Part shown: positions 19,283 to 28,275 of the stretch, piece after piece | Position numbering within the stretch: position 1 is the stretch's first letter | Layout: each line of letters opens with the position of its first letter | From: Methylophilaceae bacterium | GTDB taxonomy: Bacteria; Pseudomonadota; Gammaproteobacteria; Burkholderiales; Methylophilaceae | DNA length: 64,000 nt | Direction of reading: 5' to 3' | Assembly: GCA_013141125.1 (NCBI GenBank) | Contig: JABFRO010000001.1 | Span: 620,001 to 684,000 of the forward strand | Notes under the pieces: model-generated | What the model was told of the DNA's origin: nothing | Databases searched by the model: none | What the model saw: the letters and a program-made list of their open reading frames with translations, nothing else | Program-made: the position numbers and the translations under genes

Positions 19283-22200
19283 ATGTCAAAAAATACCAAT
19301 AACAAACTACATAGCTTCTTGAGCGTGGCAATGAAACGTGCCTGTCACTGCATGGACAATTATATCGCTTCAGGAAGAATCCTCATTCGCCATGTTCCGG
19401 TACAAGATACAGCCGGTCACACAAAGCGCAAAGCCGTGGTCGAGACAAACCCAATGCGCCTGCGGCCGCTTGCCGCAGCGCTTCTTCTGGCGTTGACTGG
19501 TGGCATCACGGATGCTGTTCCCGTGCTTGGCATAATGGCAGTCGCCTACGTGGCGACGGGCGCGGATACGGCTCAAGCGGCAGCCAATGCCTTGTGTTCC
19601 GGCAGTCCGAGTGCGAGTTGTTCTGGCGTAACCGCTGAGGGGATTAGCTATACGAGTGGCATCACCGCCGTGAATGTCGGCGATGGCGCGGCAGGTACCA
19701 CGGCCGTCAATCCAGGCACGATAGGCATTGAGCTTTCACGCACTGGGGTGTGGGGTACAAGCGGCGCGCCAGACGTCACCTTCAAGACCATGATGAAGGA
19801 TGTGGATAACAACCCTAATACTCCTGATGTCGAGGTGGTATCAAAAGACGGGAACCCCATCCTGATCGATGACAACTACATTATTGTCACGGCCTACGAG
19901 ACCAACGGGGATCCCAAGACCTTCAGCATCGGCACGGACAATTACTCCGGCCAACAACTCATCGATTATCTGGCCGCCAATTCGCCAGATCCCGGAGGCG
20001 CATCGACTGCCAGCCTGACGGTCAACAACAACGCCGGTACTTCGTCGCAAGGTGCTCCCTTCAGTACCACCAATGCCGGGGGCATTGTCGTGAGTTCGAC
20101 AGGCGGCACCGGGGGAAGCGGCCACTGCTTCACCATACTATTCTGGTCCTGGTGCGGTGACGCTTATGCTGGCGGCAACGCTGGCTCGGTCGCGATAAAC
20201 AGCAATGCAACCATCACCGTGAATGGCAATGGAGCAAATGGAATCACGGCCATCAGCCAGGGAGGTGCCGGTGGGAATGGGAGAGGCTGGTTCGGCATCT
20301 TCGGTTCATCGTCCGGCGGAGGCGGTGACGGCGGAAACAGCGCACCAGTGTTTGTTTCTCTTGAACCTGATTCAAATATCACCACCCACGGGGACAAGAG
20401 CCACGGCGTATACGCATTGAGCCGCGGCGGCACTGGCGGAAGCGGCGGCACTGCAACCGCATTGCTTGCATTCGGCGACAACGGAGGAGACGGCGGCAAT
20501 GCAGGGAATGTCCTTGTCTACAACCAGGGTGCCATTCTGACCACTGGCTGGAACTCCCACGGCATTTACGCGAGCAGTGTCGGTGCCGGTGCCGGTTCTG
20601 GCAGCAGTTCGAACGGGGCTTACGCGGAAGGCGGCAATGGCGGTGGCAAATCCAGCGGCGCCGCAGTGACGGTCAATAACGGCGGTACCATCATAACGCA
20701 GCGCGACGATTCCTTCGGCATTCTCGTGCAATCCATCGGCGGCGGCGGCGGCGGCGGCGGCGGTGCCGGCGGCTGGTTTACCGTTGGCGGCAAGGGTGGT
20801 TCGGGTGGTGGCTCCGGCATCGTCTCCGTCTTTGATTCCGGCACGGTTAAAACCGGAACGATAGTCACCAACAATGACGGTACGGTTGAGAACAGCGGCG
20901 ATCGGTCTACGGCTATCCTCGCCCAGTCGATCGGCGGAGGCGGCGGTAATGGCGGCGATGCGGTTTCCATTTCTTCGCTGGTCAGTGTCGCTGTGGGTGG
21001 TAATGGCGGTTTGGGCGGCGATGGTGAAGAGGTTCATGTCATCGCCGCCGGCAGCAACATCGATACGCTCGGCAATAGTGCGAACGGTATTCAAGCGCAG
21101 TCGATCGGCGGTGGCGGCGGCAATGGCGGCCTGGCCGTCGCCGGGGCGCTCCCTTCAGGCTCGACGCTCAACGTATCGATTGCCTTGGGCGGCAAGGGTG
21201 GTATCGGTGGTAATGCCGGCGACCTGGTCAGTGTCGAGACCACCGCTGGGACGACCATCGACACCATCGGTGCCGCGTCCTACGGCATCATGGCACAGAG
21301 CATCGGCGGCGGCGGCGGCAATGGCGGCACCTCGTTCGCCGGATCGGGCGGCCCCGGTCTCAGCCTGGCCGTCAGCATCGGCGGCGCGGGCGGCTCGGCT
21401 GGCAGCGGCAAGGAGGTGAGTATCGGCAATGCGGGGACGATTACCACAACCGGTGACCTTTCCGCAGGCATCTTCACCCAAAGCATCGGCGGCGGCGGCG
21501 GCAACGGCGGCTTCGCCGGCAGCCTGGCCATCGGGGGAACTGCAGTCAGTGTCAGTCTCGGTGGTACGGGTGGCGATGGCCGCGCAGGCGGGGAGATAGA
21601 TGTCGTCAACTCGGGCACGATTGCAACGGGCGGCGAGAGTGCAGCTGGCATCTTCGCGCAAAGCATCGGCGGTGGCGGCGGCAACGGCGGTTCCGCTTTT
21701 GCCGGCAGCATCGGCGTGGCATCCGTCTCAACCACTATTGGCGGCGGCGGCGGACTGGGCAACAACGGTGGACTGGTCGATATCCAGAATACCGGCCTGA
21801 TCACGACCCAGGGCAACAATTCGGCCGGCATCTTCGCACAAAGTGTTGGCGGCGGCGGCGGCAGCGGTGGCGATGCAACCAGCCTTGCGCTGGCAGGCCC
21901 CTTGGCCGTGGGAGTGGCGGTCGGTGGCAGCGGCGGCACAGGCGGCATCGGCGGCAAGGCCTTGATCAAAGACGACGGCACGACCGAGATCGTTGGGGTG
22001 ATTGTTGGCAACGATGGCAAGATCGTTACCGGTGGACCCAATAGCGACGGAGTCTTCGCGCAGAGTATCGGCGGTAGCGGCGGCGCGGGCGGCAGTGCCA
22101 CGACCGGAACGCTCGTGTTCCCCATCGAGATCAATGGCGTAAAACTACCGGCTATCGAAGCCAATGTTGCCGTCGGGGGTCGGGGCGCGGGTGGCGGCAC

Positions 22201-25200
22201 GGCTGGCACGGTCACGGTTACCAATAAAGGCGAGATCGAGACGACTGATTTCCTGTCCAACGGCATCTTTGCGCAAAGCGTGGGTGGCAGCGGCGGCAAG
22301 GGCGGCAATGCATCCAATATTGCCATCTCGGTCGACGCAATGTTCAAGGCCAGTGTGGCCGTGGGTGGTTCGGGCGGTCAGGGCGGTGTAGGCAAAACGG
22401 TCACAGTGGATAACGACGGCCTGATCCACACTCAGGGTGCCTTCTCCAATGGCGTGCTTGCGCAAAGCGTGGGTGGCGGTGGCGGTACCGGCGGCAATGC
22501 CACGAACGTATCACTGTCGCTTGCCGCTCCTCCCACCTCGCTCGATGACTTGATTCCCACGCCGAGCGCCAAGGTGGATATCGCTGTCGGCGGCAACGGC
22601 GGCAACGGCGCGATAGGTGGCGATGTCGTAGTCAGCAATCACGGTACGATCCTGACCGAAGGCAACTTTGCGGTAGGTGTCATGGCGCAGAGCGTCGGCG
22701 GTTCAGGCGGCATCGGCGGCGATGCTCACAGCATCCAGGTTGAACTCACCGCCAACCCGATGGACTTTCTACCATTGACCTCGCTCACCAGTCTGAGCAT
22801 GACGATGGTCTTCGGTGGCGACGGCGGCACGGGCAGCAATGGCGGTATTGTCACAGTTACCAGCACAAGCAACGTGACGACAACCGGCGCCTTCGCGCAC
22901 GGCATCGTGGCGCAGAGCGTGGGCGGCGGCGGCGGTTCCGGCGGGAGCGCCATGACATTCGAGTTCTCGAATGCGAATATCGTGCCCGACATCCCGGTGC
23001 TCGATGACATCTTCGGCCTGACCACCCTGGAGATGACCCTGCAAGGCAGCGGCGGCGGTGGCGGTAACGGCGGCGATGTAACACTCAACAGCACCGGCAG
23101 CGTCAAGACATCGGGCGCTTTCGCCATGGGCGTGGTCGCGCAGAGTGTCGCCGGCGGCGGCGGCCTGGCCGGCTTCTACAACCCGCAGGGCATTACCAAG
23201 AATGAAATCGTCAATACGATCTTCAATACCTTTGTCGACACTGAGGCCGGCCTCAGCTTCGCCGGGAGCGTCGGCGGTGCCGGTAACTCGGGCCACGTCA
23301 TCGCCAACTACGTAGGCACTATCGGGACGCTGGGCGATGGTGCCCACGGCCTGTTCGCCCAGAGCGTGGCCAGCCAAGGCGTTGCGGGCAATGTCGACAT
23401 CACGCTCAATGGTTCGATCAGCGCTTCGGGCAAAGATGCAAACGGCATCTATGCACAAAGCGGCGGTGGCGGTGGCAATGGGGATATTAAGGTCACCATC
23501 AATTCAGGCTTGGTTTCAGGCGGCTCAGGGGCTGGAGCGGGTGTGAAGTTCCTCGGCGGTGCGAACAACCAGCTAACTAACGATGGCTCGATAGCAGCAT
23601 TGAGTGGGATGGCTATCACCGGAAGTGAAGGCTACGAGAGTGTAAACAATTCCGGCATTATCACGGGCAGCGTCGATTTGGGTGGCGGCACCAATGCTTT
23701 CAATAACAACACCGCCGCGACCTTCAACTCGGGAGCGATGGTTCAACTTGGTAGCGGCAACCTGCTTACCAACGAGGGCACGGTGTCCCCGGGCGGTTCT
23801 GCGCTGACCCTCACGACCAGTCTCACTGGTAATTTGCTGCAGACGGCTTCGGGTGTGTATGTGGTGAACATTGACCATGCAACGGCAACGGATACCGCAG
23901 ATCGCATCAATGTAAGTGGTTCCGCCAATGTCGCCGGGCAGGTACAAGTGCTTAATCTCAATGCGGGTTATGCTACCCCCGGTGCTCGCCAGGTCATTAT
24001 TATGTCGGGTGAAGGCGGCGTGACCAACTCCGGCCTCAGTCTTATGGCTCCGCTGTCGGCGGTAATCAGCTACCAGTTGCTGTTCGACCCGACGCAAGTG
24101 GCGTTGGGCTATGGCATTGACTTTGCGCCCGCCGGGATGAATGCGAATCAGACCACGATTGGTCGTTACATTAACAAGATTCAACTTGCGGGCAGCTCGC
24201 CCAGCCTAACACCTGTAGTTGCCGCCCTGCTTGATAAGCACGATGTCCGCAGTCTTGCTCACGTTTACGACCACTTGAGTCCAGAACCCTATCTGGGAAT
24301 TAGAACCGGCCCGCTGTTTTCAAATCTTGGATTCAGTGATGCAATGCACAGTTGCGGCGTACGTAATGGATCCAACCGATTCATACGTGAAGGCCAATGC
24401 GGCTGGTTGCAATTTGCCTATAATGAGCTCCAGCAAGAAGGCTCGGCCTCGTTCATGGGCTTCAACCGGCAGTCAAGCAGCTTGTCCGGTGGGCTGCAAC
24501 GTGCGATAGGCGACGGCAGCTGGCATGCGGGATTCGGACTCTCCTACGAACACAGCACATTGAACCTTGACCGCTTCGCCAGTACTTCGGGTGATCAGGG
24601 TCAAGTCGGCGCTATTCTGAAAAAGGAGTTTGGAGCAACAATTCTCGCTACAGACCTCAGTGCCGGTTACGCGGCTTACCACACCGTGCGCAACGTTGGC
24701 TCTCCCGCACCGACCATTGCCGCCAATAGCCGTCAGGATGTCGAATTTATGGCTTGGCACTTACGGCTTGCCCATGCTTATGAACAGAAAGCCAACTGGT
24801 ATATCAAGCCCATGCTTGATCTTGGAGTGTCACATAGCTGGTTTCCCGGATTCCAAGAGAACGGAGCAGGAGGTATTAATCTCAATGTCATGAGTCATAA
24901 CGAAATCAGCGTCAACCTGACACCGGCACTTGAAATCGGCGGCGAGGCCAGCCTTAGCAATGGTGTGCTGATAAGGACTTATGCCAAACTTGGCATTACG
25001 CAATTGTTATCGGGGACTTCAGCCGGGGTCACCGCTTCTTTCCAGGGGGCGCCGGTGGACGTTGCCCCCTTCACTATTCATGGTGAATTGGACAAAACTT
25101 ATGCCAATATCGAAATTGGCGTGAATACGATGAGCTTGAAAGGAGCCATCATGCGAGCAAGCTATAACGGCAAATTCTCGGATCATATGACATCCAACGC

Positions 25201-25231
25201 CGCTATGCTTAAGCTATCCATACCATTCTGA
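19283..25231 (+). CDS. Giant Gly-rich repeat autotransporter adhesin (type V secretion)
   Basis: A 1982-aa surface protein. Residues 1-110 form an unusually long N-terminal export region, with basic residues and then two hydrophobic stretches (PLAAALLLALTGGI and VLGIMAVAYVATGADTAQA). From about residue 300 to 1450 there are about 18 copies of a unit marked by GIxAQSI/VGGGGGxGG, spaced 50-100 residues apart, as expected for a right-handed beta-helix passenger. The last about 280 residues alternate in beta-barrel fashion and end in Phe (KLSIPF), the usual signal for outer-membrane insertion. The gene is richer in GC than its surroundings. Adhesion or biofilm function is inferred from family and from the upstream riboswitch. 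Confidence 0.88.
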   Translation: MSKNTNNKLHSFLSVAMKRACHCMDNYIASGRILIRHVPVQDTAGHTKRKAVVETNPMRLRPLAAALLLALTGGITDAVPVLGIMAVAYVATGADTAQAAANALCSGSPSASCSGVTAEGISYTSGITAVNVGDGAAGTTAVNPGTIGIELSRTGVWGTSGAPDVTFKTMMKDVDNNPNTPDVEVVSKDGNPILIDDNYIIVTAYETNGDPKTFSIGTDNYSGQQLIDYLAANSPDPGGASTASLTVNNNAGTSSQGAPFSTTNAGGIVVSSTGGTGGSGHCFTILFWSWCGDAYAGGNAGSVAINSNATITVNGNGANGITAISQGGAGGNGRGWFGIFGSSSGGGGDGGNSAPVFVSLEPDSNITTHGDKSHGVYALSRGGTGGSGGTATALLAFGDNGGDGGNAGNVLVYNQGAILTTGWNSHGIYASSVGAGAGSGSSSNGAYAEGGNGGGKSSGAAVTVNNGGTIITQRDDSFGILVQSIGGGGGGGGGAGGWFTVGGKGGSGGGSGIVSVFDSGTVKTGTIVTNNDGTVENSGDRSTAILAQSIGGGGGNGGDAVSISSLVSVAVGGNGGLGGDGEEVHVIAAGSNIDTLGNSANGIQAQSIGGGGGNGGLAVAGALPSGSTLNVSIALGGKGGIGGNAGDLVSVETTAGTTIDTIGAASYGIMAQSIGGGGGNGGTSFAGSGGPGLSLAVSIGGAGGSAGSGKEVSIGNAGTITTTGDLSAGIFTQSIGGGGGNGGFAGSLAIGGTAVSVSLGGTGGDGRAGGEIDVVNSGTIATGGESAAGIFAQSIGGGGGNGGSAFAGSIGVASVSTTIGGGGGLGNNGGLVDIQNTGLITTQGNNSAGIFAQSVGGGGGSGGDATSLALAGPLAVGVAVGGSGGTGGIGGKALIKDDGTTEIVGVIVGNDGKIVTGGPNSDGVFAQSIGGSGGAGGSATTGTLVFPIEINGVKLPAIEANVAVGGRGAGGGTAGTVTVTNKGEIETTDFLSNGIFAQSVGGSGGKGGNASNIAISVDAMFKASVAVGGSGGQGGVGKTVTVDNDGLIHTQGAFSNGVLAQSVGGGGGTGGNATNVSLSLAAPPTSLDDLIPTPSAKVDIAVGGNGGNGAIGGDVVVSNHGTILTEGNFAVGVMAQSVGGSGGIGGDAHSIQVELTANPMDFLPLTSLTSLSMTMVFGGDGGTGSNGGIVTVTSTSNVTTTGAFAHGIVAQSVGGGGGSGGSAMTFEFSNANIVPDIPVLDDIFGLTTLEMTLQGSGGGGGNGGDVTLNSTGSVKTSGAFAMGVVAQSVAGGGGLAGFYNPQGITKNEIVNTIFNTFVDTEAGLSFAGSVGGAGNSGHVIANYVGTIGTLGDGAHGLFAQSVASQGVAGNVDITLNGSISASGKDANGIYAQSGGGGGNGDIKVTINSGLVSGGSGAGAGVKFLGGANNQLTNDGSIAALSGMAITGSEGYESVNNSGIITGSVDLGGGTNAFNNNTAATFNSGAMVQLGSGNLLTNEGTVSPGGSALTLTTSLTGNLLQTASGVYVVNIDHATATDTADRINVSGSANVAGQVQVLNLNAGYATPGARQVIIMSGEGGVTNSGLSLMAPLSAVISYQLLFDPTQVALGYGIDFAPAGMNANQTTIGRYINKIQLAGSSPSLTPVVAALLDKHDVRSLAHVYDHLSPEPYLGIRTGPLFSNLGFSDAMHSCGVRNGSNRFIREGQCGWLQFAYNELQQEGSASFMGFNRQSSSLSGGLQRAIGDGSWHAGFGLSYEHSTLNLDRFASTSGDQGQVGAILKKEFGATILATDLSAGYAAYHTVRNVGSPAPTIAANSRQDVEFMAWHLRLAHAYEQKANWYIKPMLDLGVSHSWFPGFQENGAGGINLNVMSHNEISVNLTPALEIGGEASLSNGVLIRTYAKLGITQLLSGTSAGVTASFQGAPVDVAPFTIHGELDKTYANIEIGVNTMSLKGAIMRASYNGKFSDHMTSNAAMLKLSIPF
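20220..23500 (+). repeat. Tandem degenerate repeats encoding AQSIGGGGGNGG modules
   Basis: In-frame repeats within the autotransporter gene. Each includes a GGCGGCGGC-rich block encoding the Gly run, preceded by codons for Ala-Gln-Ser. Clear copies start near 20730, 20925, 21100, 21295, 21480, 21660, 21840, 22065, 22270, 22460, 22690, 22915 and 23145. They are degenerate at the DNA level, so this is an old expansion, though the Gly runs could still recombine. Confidence 0.85.
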
Positions 25232-25745
25232 GTCAAAAGTGTCAGCTCACCACCATCTGCCTATGCCGCCAACATGGAGCGTGGCAATGCCTGGTGGTGC
25301 TGTTCTGCCAGGAGTTATTCGCTCTTGCTAGTGTAAGTGCAGACATTTGCTGAAAGAGTTCAAAGTTAAGTGCCTGGATATTAAACTCCGCCTGGCAACT
25401 CTTTAATGCGGGCGGCTAAGTAGCTGTGCTTCGGCTTGCGCGCTCGACCTACTTGGCACCGCATTCCACCAACACCGGCTCCTGCGTAAACTCTGGCGAG
25501 CTTGGTGACAAAATCAGTGAAATACTCTTAGCCCCTATGCTGCCCCAGTGCTCCATGCCTCATGTATTTCCACATGGGGAAATAAATAATTTCAATGACT
25601 TGGAAAGTTTTTTTGTATTTTTATGGGTTGTAAAATCAAGGCCATTAGTCTGATTGGACTATTGTGCGGATTTTATAATCAAGCAAAATACGCAACATCA
25701 AGAAAACAAAAAAACCAGCCCTCTCACAATTATTTAAGGTCAATC
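25232..25745. other. Intergenic region between autotransporter and PEP-CTERM gene
   Basis: About 500 bp without a convincing gene. The only frame of note (25426-25653) has no family features or good ribosome-binding site. A candidate promoter for the next gene is at 25651-25679: -10 TATAAT at 25674-25679, with a weak TGATTG 17 bp upstream. Confidence 0.5.
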
Positions 25746-26366
25746 ATGAAAAAAATCGTACTTATACTTGCTTTAACCGCTGCTCTGCCAACCTTGGCTA
25801 ACGCTAACAATTTGGTGACCAATGGCTCCTTTGAGGCTAACGCACAAGGTAATGGTAGCTGGAGTGTCTATAGCGCTTTAACTGGCTGGACGCTGGCTTC
25901 CGGCCCTGGCATAGAACTTAGGAACAATGTCGCTGGTACAGCATCGGATGGCGTGAATTACGTAGAGTTGGATTCTTATGGCAATAGTTCTATATATCAG
26001 ATTATTACTACAACCTTGGGTGCCGACTACGAACTATATTTTGATTATTCGGCACGTATAAGCCAACTGGCCAATACCAATGGCATTGAAGCCTATTGGA
26101 ATAATGACAAGCTGACTACCGTAACTGCAAAAGGTGGCAGTATCAACAATTGGAATACCTTGAGCTTTAATGTGACTGGTACTGGCAACGACAAGCTCAC
26201 ATTCAAAGCGGTTGGTATTAGTGACCAACTGGGTGGCAATATTGATAACATTTCCCTGACCGCAGTCGATGTGCAAGTTTCGTCGGTACCGGAACCTAGC
26301 ACCTATGCGTTATTTCTGGCAGGTTTAGGCTTGCTTGGTGTTAGCGCACGTCGTCGTTTATTTTAA
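25746..26366 (+). CDS. PEP-CTERM sorted exported protein, DUF642-like
   Basis: A 206-aa secreted protein. It has a signal peptide (MKKIVLILALTAALPTLANA), a central beta-rich domain starting NLVTNGSFEANAQG that resembles DUF642/carbohydrate-binding modules, and a C-terminal PEP-CTERM tail: VPEPSTYALFLAG, a hydrophobic segment and RRRLF. PEP-CTERM proteins are processed by exosortase (EpsH) and exported with exopolysaccharide in biofilm-forming Gram-negatives. No exosortase gene is in the window. The frame is open from 25623, but ATG 25746 begins a clean signal peptide. Confidence 0.88.
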   Translation: MKKIVLILALTAALPTLANANNLVTNGSFEANAQGNGSWSVYSALTGWTLASGPGIELRNNVAGTASDGVNYVELDSYGNSSIYQIITTTLGADYELYFDYSARISQLANTNGIEAYWNNDKLTTVTAKGGSINNWNTLSFNVTGTGNDKLTFKAVGISDQLGGNIDNISLTAVDVQVSSVPEPSTYALFLAGLGLLGVSARRRLF

Positions 26367-26420
26367 TTTTTGTGGTGGGTCTATCTACAGTCAATCATTG
26401 ATTAACTGTAGATAGTTTAT

Positions 26421-26446
26421 ACGGTACCTTCGGGTACCGTTTTTTG
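26421..26446 (+). terminator. UUCG-loop Rho-independent terminator
   Basis: A perfect 8-bp stem (ACGGTACC at 26421-26428, its complement at 26433-26440) closed by a TTCG tetraloop and followed by TTTTTTG. It terminates the PEP-CTERM transcript. A second inverted repeat (CTATCTACAGT at 26381-26391 with 26405-26415) lies just before it. Confidence 0.9.
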
Positions 26447-26468
26447 TTTACTGTCATTTATAAAAACT

Positions 26469-27167
26469 TTACCAGGGCAACTCTTGCCCATCATATGCAA
26501 AAAACTTCCCGGCATCGGCACGGGTAAGGTTTTTGATAAGCTGGCGCAACCCATTCACGCTTTGCTCGGTCGTAATCCACGCATTAGGCCCGCCCATTTC
26601 AGTTTTAACCCAACCCGGATGTAGCAAAATCGCGGTAATACCCAGATTCGCCAGATCAATGGACAAGCTCTTTACTACCATATTGACCGCCGCTTTGCTG
26701 GAACGGTAAATATAATTCCCGCCACTGGTGTTATCCGCCACACTGCCCATTTTGCTGGTAATCGTCACCAGCGTTTTTTGCTCACTGCGTGCAATATGGG
26801 CAGCAAATGCTTCAGCCATTTTCAAAGGTGCCATGGTATTAATGCGAAAGGCTTCCGCCCAATCGTCATAATCCGTATGCCCAAAACCGTGAGAATCCGA
26901 TGCCGGATAAATACCCGCATTATTAATCAGCACATCTAGCGCCGTGTCGCTCAGCGTCTGCGCCAAATGCGTAATATGGGCGTGATCCGCCACATCCAGC
27001 GCATATACCTCGATTTGTTGCGGATATTGCAGGGCTAATTGTTGCAGCGTTTGAGCTTGTTCCGGGTGGCGGGCACAAGCGATCACACGCCATTCATCCG
27101 CCGCATATTGCCTGACAAATTCCAGCCCTATTCCTCGATTGCTTCCTGTAATCAATACAGTTTTCAT
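26469..27167 (-). CDS. Short-chain dehydrogenase/reductase
   Basis: A 232-aa classical SDR with the cofactor motif LITGSNRGIGLEF at the N-terminus, the NNAG motif in VLINNAGIYPA, the Ser in the VTITSKMGS strand, and catalytic Tyr-x3-Lys in YIYRSSKAAVNMV. Sequence organisation matches the C-factor-like SDR group, but the substrate is not predictable. It follows the signal-peptide protein at 27193 by 25 bp on the same strand, so the two may be co-transcribed. Confidence 0.88.
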   Translation of the reverse strand: MKTVLITGSNRGIGLEFVRQYAADEWRVIACARHPEQAQTLQQLALQYPQQIEVYALDVADHAHITHLAQTLSDTALDVLINNAGIYPASDSHGFGHTDYDDWAEAFRINTMAPLKMAEAFAAHIARSEQKTLVTITSKMGSVADNTSGGNYIYRSSKAAVNMVVKSLSIDLANLGITAILLHPGWVKTEMGGPNAWITTEQSVNGLRQLIKNLTRADAGKFFAYDGQELPW

Positions 27168-27192
27168 CTTATCCTCCTCCGTTTTAAATGCT

Positions 27193-28053
27193 TTATTTCA
27201 AAGGCAACCAAATTAATTCACCTGCCGTCATATCCGGAACCAGAATATATTTTCCATCGGCTGATAGTGCAATATCCGCTGCCGCTTTAAAACCATCCTT
27301 AATCAATTTGACTTGATCATGATGCACACTAAACACCTTGCCGTTTTTCCAATCGCTCACATAAATCAGGCCGTTAGGGTGATGCACCACACCGTCGCCG
27401 CCGCCAAAACCTTCCGCCACATCGGTCAATTTGCCGGACTTAAAATTCAGGGTATATAAAATGCCGGAGACAAAATCAACATACGTCAACACCTCGCCCG
27501 TATCATCCATCAACAAGCCGTTTGGCCCCTGCACACGCGCATCCCCGGCCTGATTGATAACCGTGGTCACCTTGCCATCCAGTGAAATCCGGTAAATCGC
27601 ACCGCCCTTGCCTTTCAAATCACCACTATCACTGACATATAAATACTTGCCTGCCAGATCACGTTCCAGATCATTCAGAAACTGCGGTTGTTCAGGAAAA
27701 GCACTGGCGGCGACAAAAACCTGCCATTTGCCATTGGGCGTTATTTTTATAATGCGATGATTATCCGCCACATACAGATCATCGCCGATGATGGCCAAGC
27801 CCTTGGGGTCATCCAGGCCTTTGGCAAATACCGACAACTTGCCATCCTTACCCACCACGCTGATCTGACCATCGCCATCTTTGCCAAACTCGCCTATTTC
27901 CGAAATGAATATATGGCCTTTTTTATCCGCAATCACCGATTCCGGGGTTTTCAAACCGGTGACTTTTTTTAATTCTTCGGCTTGAACAGCGGTTGCAGAT
28001 AGCGCAACCGACAAAGCCGCAAATGCAGCGAACTTGCTGAAATATTTTTGCAT
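27193..28053 (-). CDS. Exported SMP-30/gluconolactonase-like beta-propeller protein
   Basis: A 286-aa protein with a signal peptide (FAAFAALSVALSATAVQAEE) and repeated beta-propeller blades of the SMP-30/NHL type, for example GLKTPESVIADKKGHIFISE, LDDPKGLAIIGDDLYVADNH and VVHHPNGLIYVSDWKNGKV. Members of this fold include lactonases and sugar- or metal-binding proteins. The periplasmic location is inferred from the signal peptide; no specific reaction can be assigned. Confidence 0.75.
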   Translation of the reverse strand: MQKYFSKFAAFAALSVALSATAVQAEELKKVTGLKTPESVIADKKGHIFISEIGEFGKDGDGQISVVGKDGKLSVFAKGLDDPKGLAIIGDDLYVADNHRIIKITPNGKWQVFVAASAFPEQPQFLNDLERDLAGKYLYVSDSGDLKGKGGAIYRISLDGKVTTVINQAGDARVQGPNGLLMDDTGEVLTYVDFVSGILYTLNFKSGKLTDVAEGFGGGDGVVHHPNGLIYVSDWKNGKVFSVHHDQVKLIKDGFKAAADIALSADGKYILVPDMTAGELIWLPLK

Positions 28054-28275
28054 GAATAAACTCTTTTATAATGAATGACAAATTATTGAATGAAGCGGCT
28101 ATAACCCTTTGCCCGACAAAAAATTATAGCTTGATATGCTCGGTAATGATGGACAAAGTAGCGACAAAATACCATCAGGCAAAATTTCAAGATATTGGCC
28201 TTAGCCGCCCCATCATAGCCAGCATTGCGCTAAAATCCCAGCTTCCAAACTTTCCCATAATTTAGAGCCTATTCA

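Noticed and set aside
20730-23160. Regularly spaced GGCGGCGGC blocks resembling a repeat array such as CRISPR
   Set aside because: They are in frame, encode Gly-rich modules, vary in length and lack identical repeats with unique spacers.
20164-23458. Long open frames on the minus strand opposite the autotransporter, rich in Pro and Ala
   Set aside because: They mirror the Gly-rich repeats (GGC/GCC complement) and have no start signals or families; they are composition artefacts.
25426-25653. A 75-codon open frame upstream of the PEP-CTERM gene
   Set aside because: No family features, no good start signal; overlaps the likely promoter.
28071-28265. A 64-codon open frame before rarA
   Set aside because: No ribosome-binding site, no recognisable domain, and it overlaps the presumed promoter region of the divergent genes.
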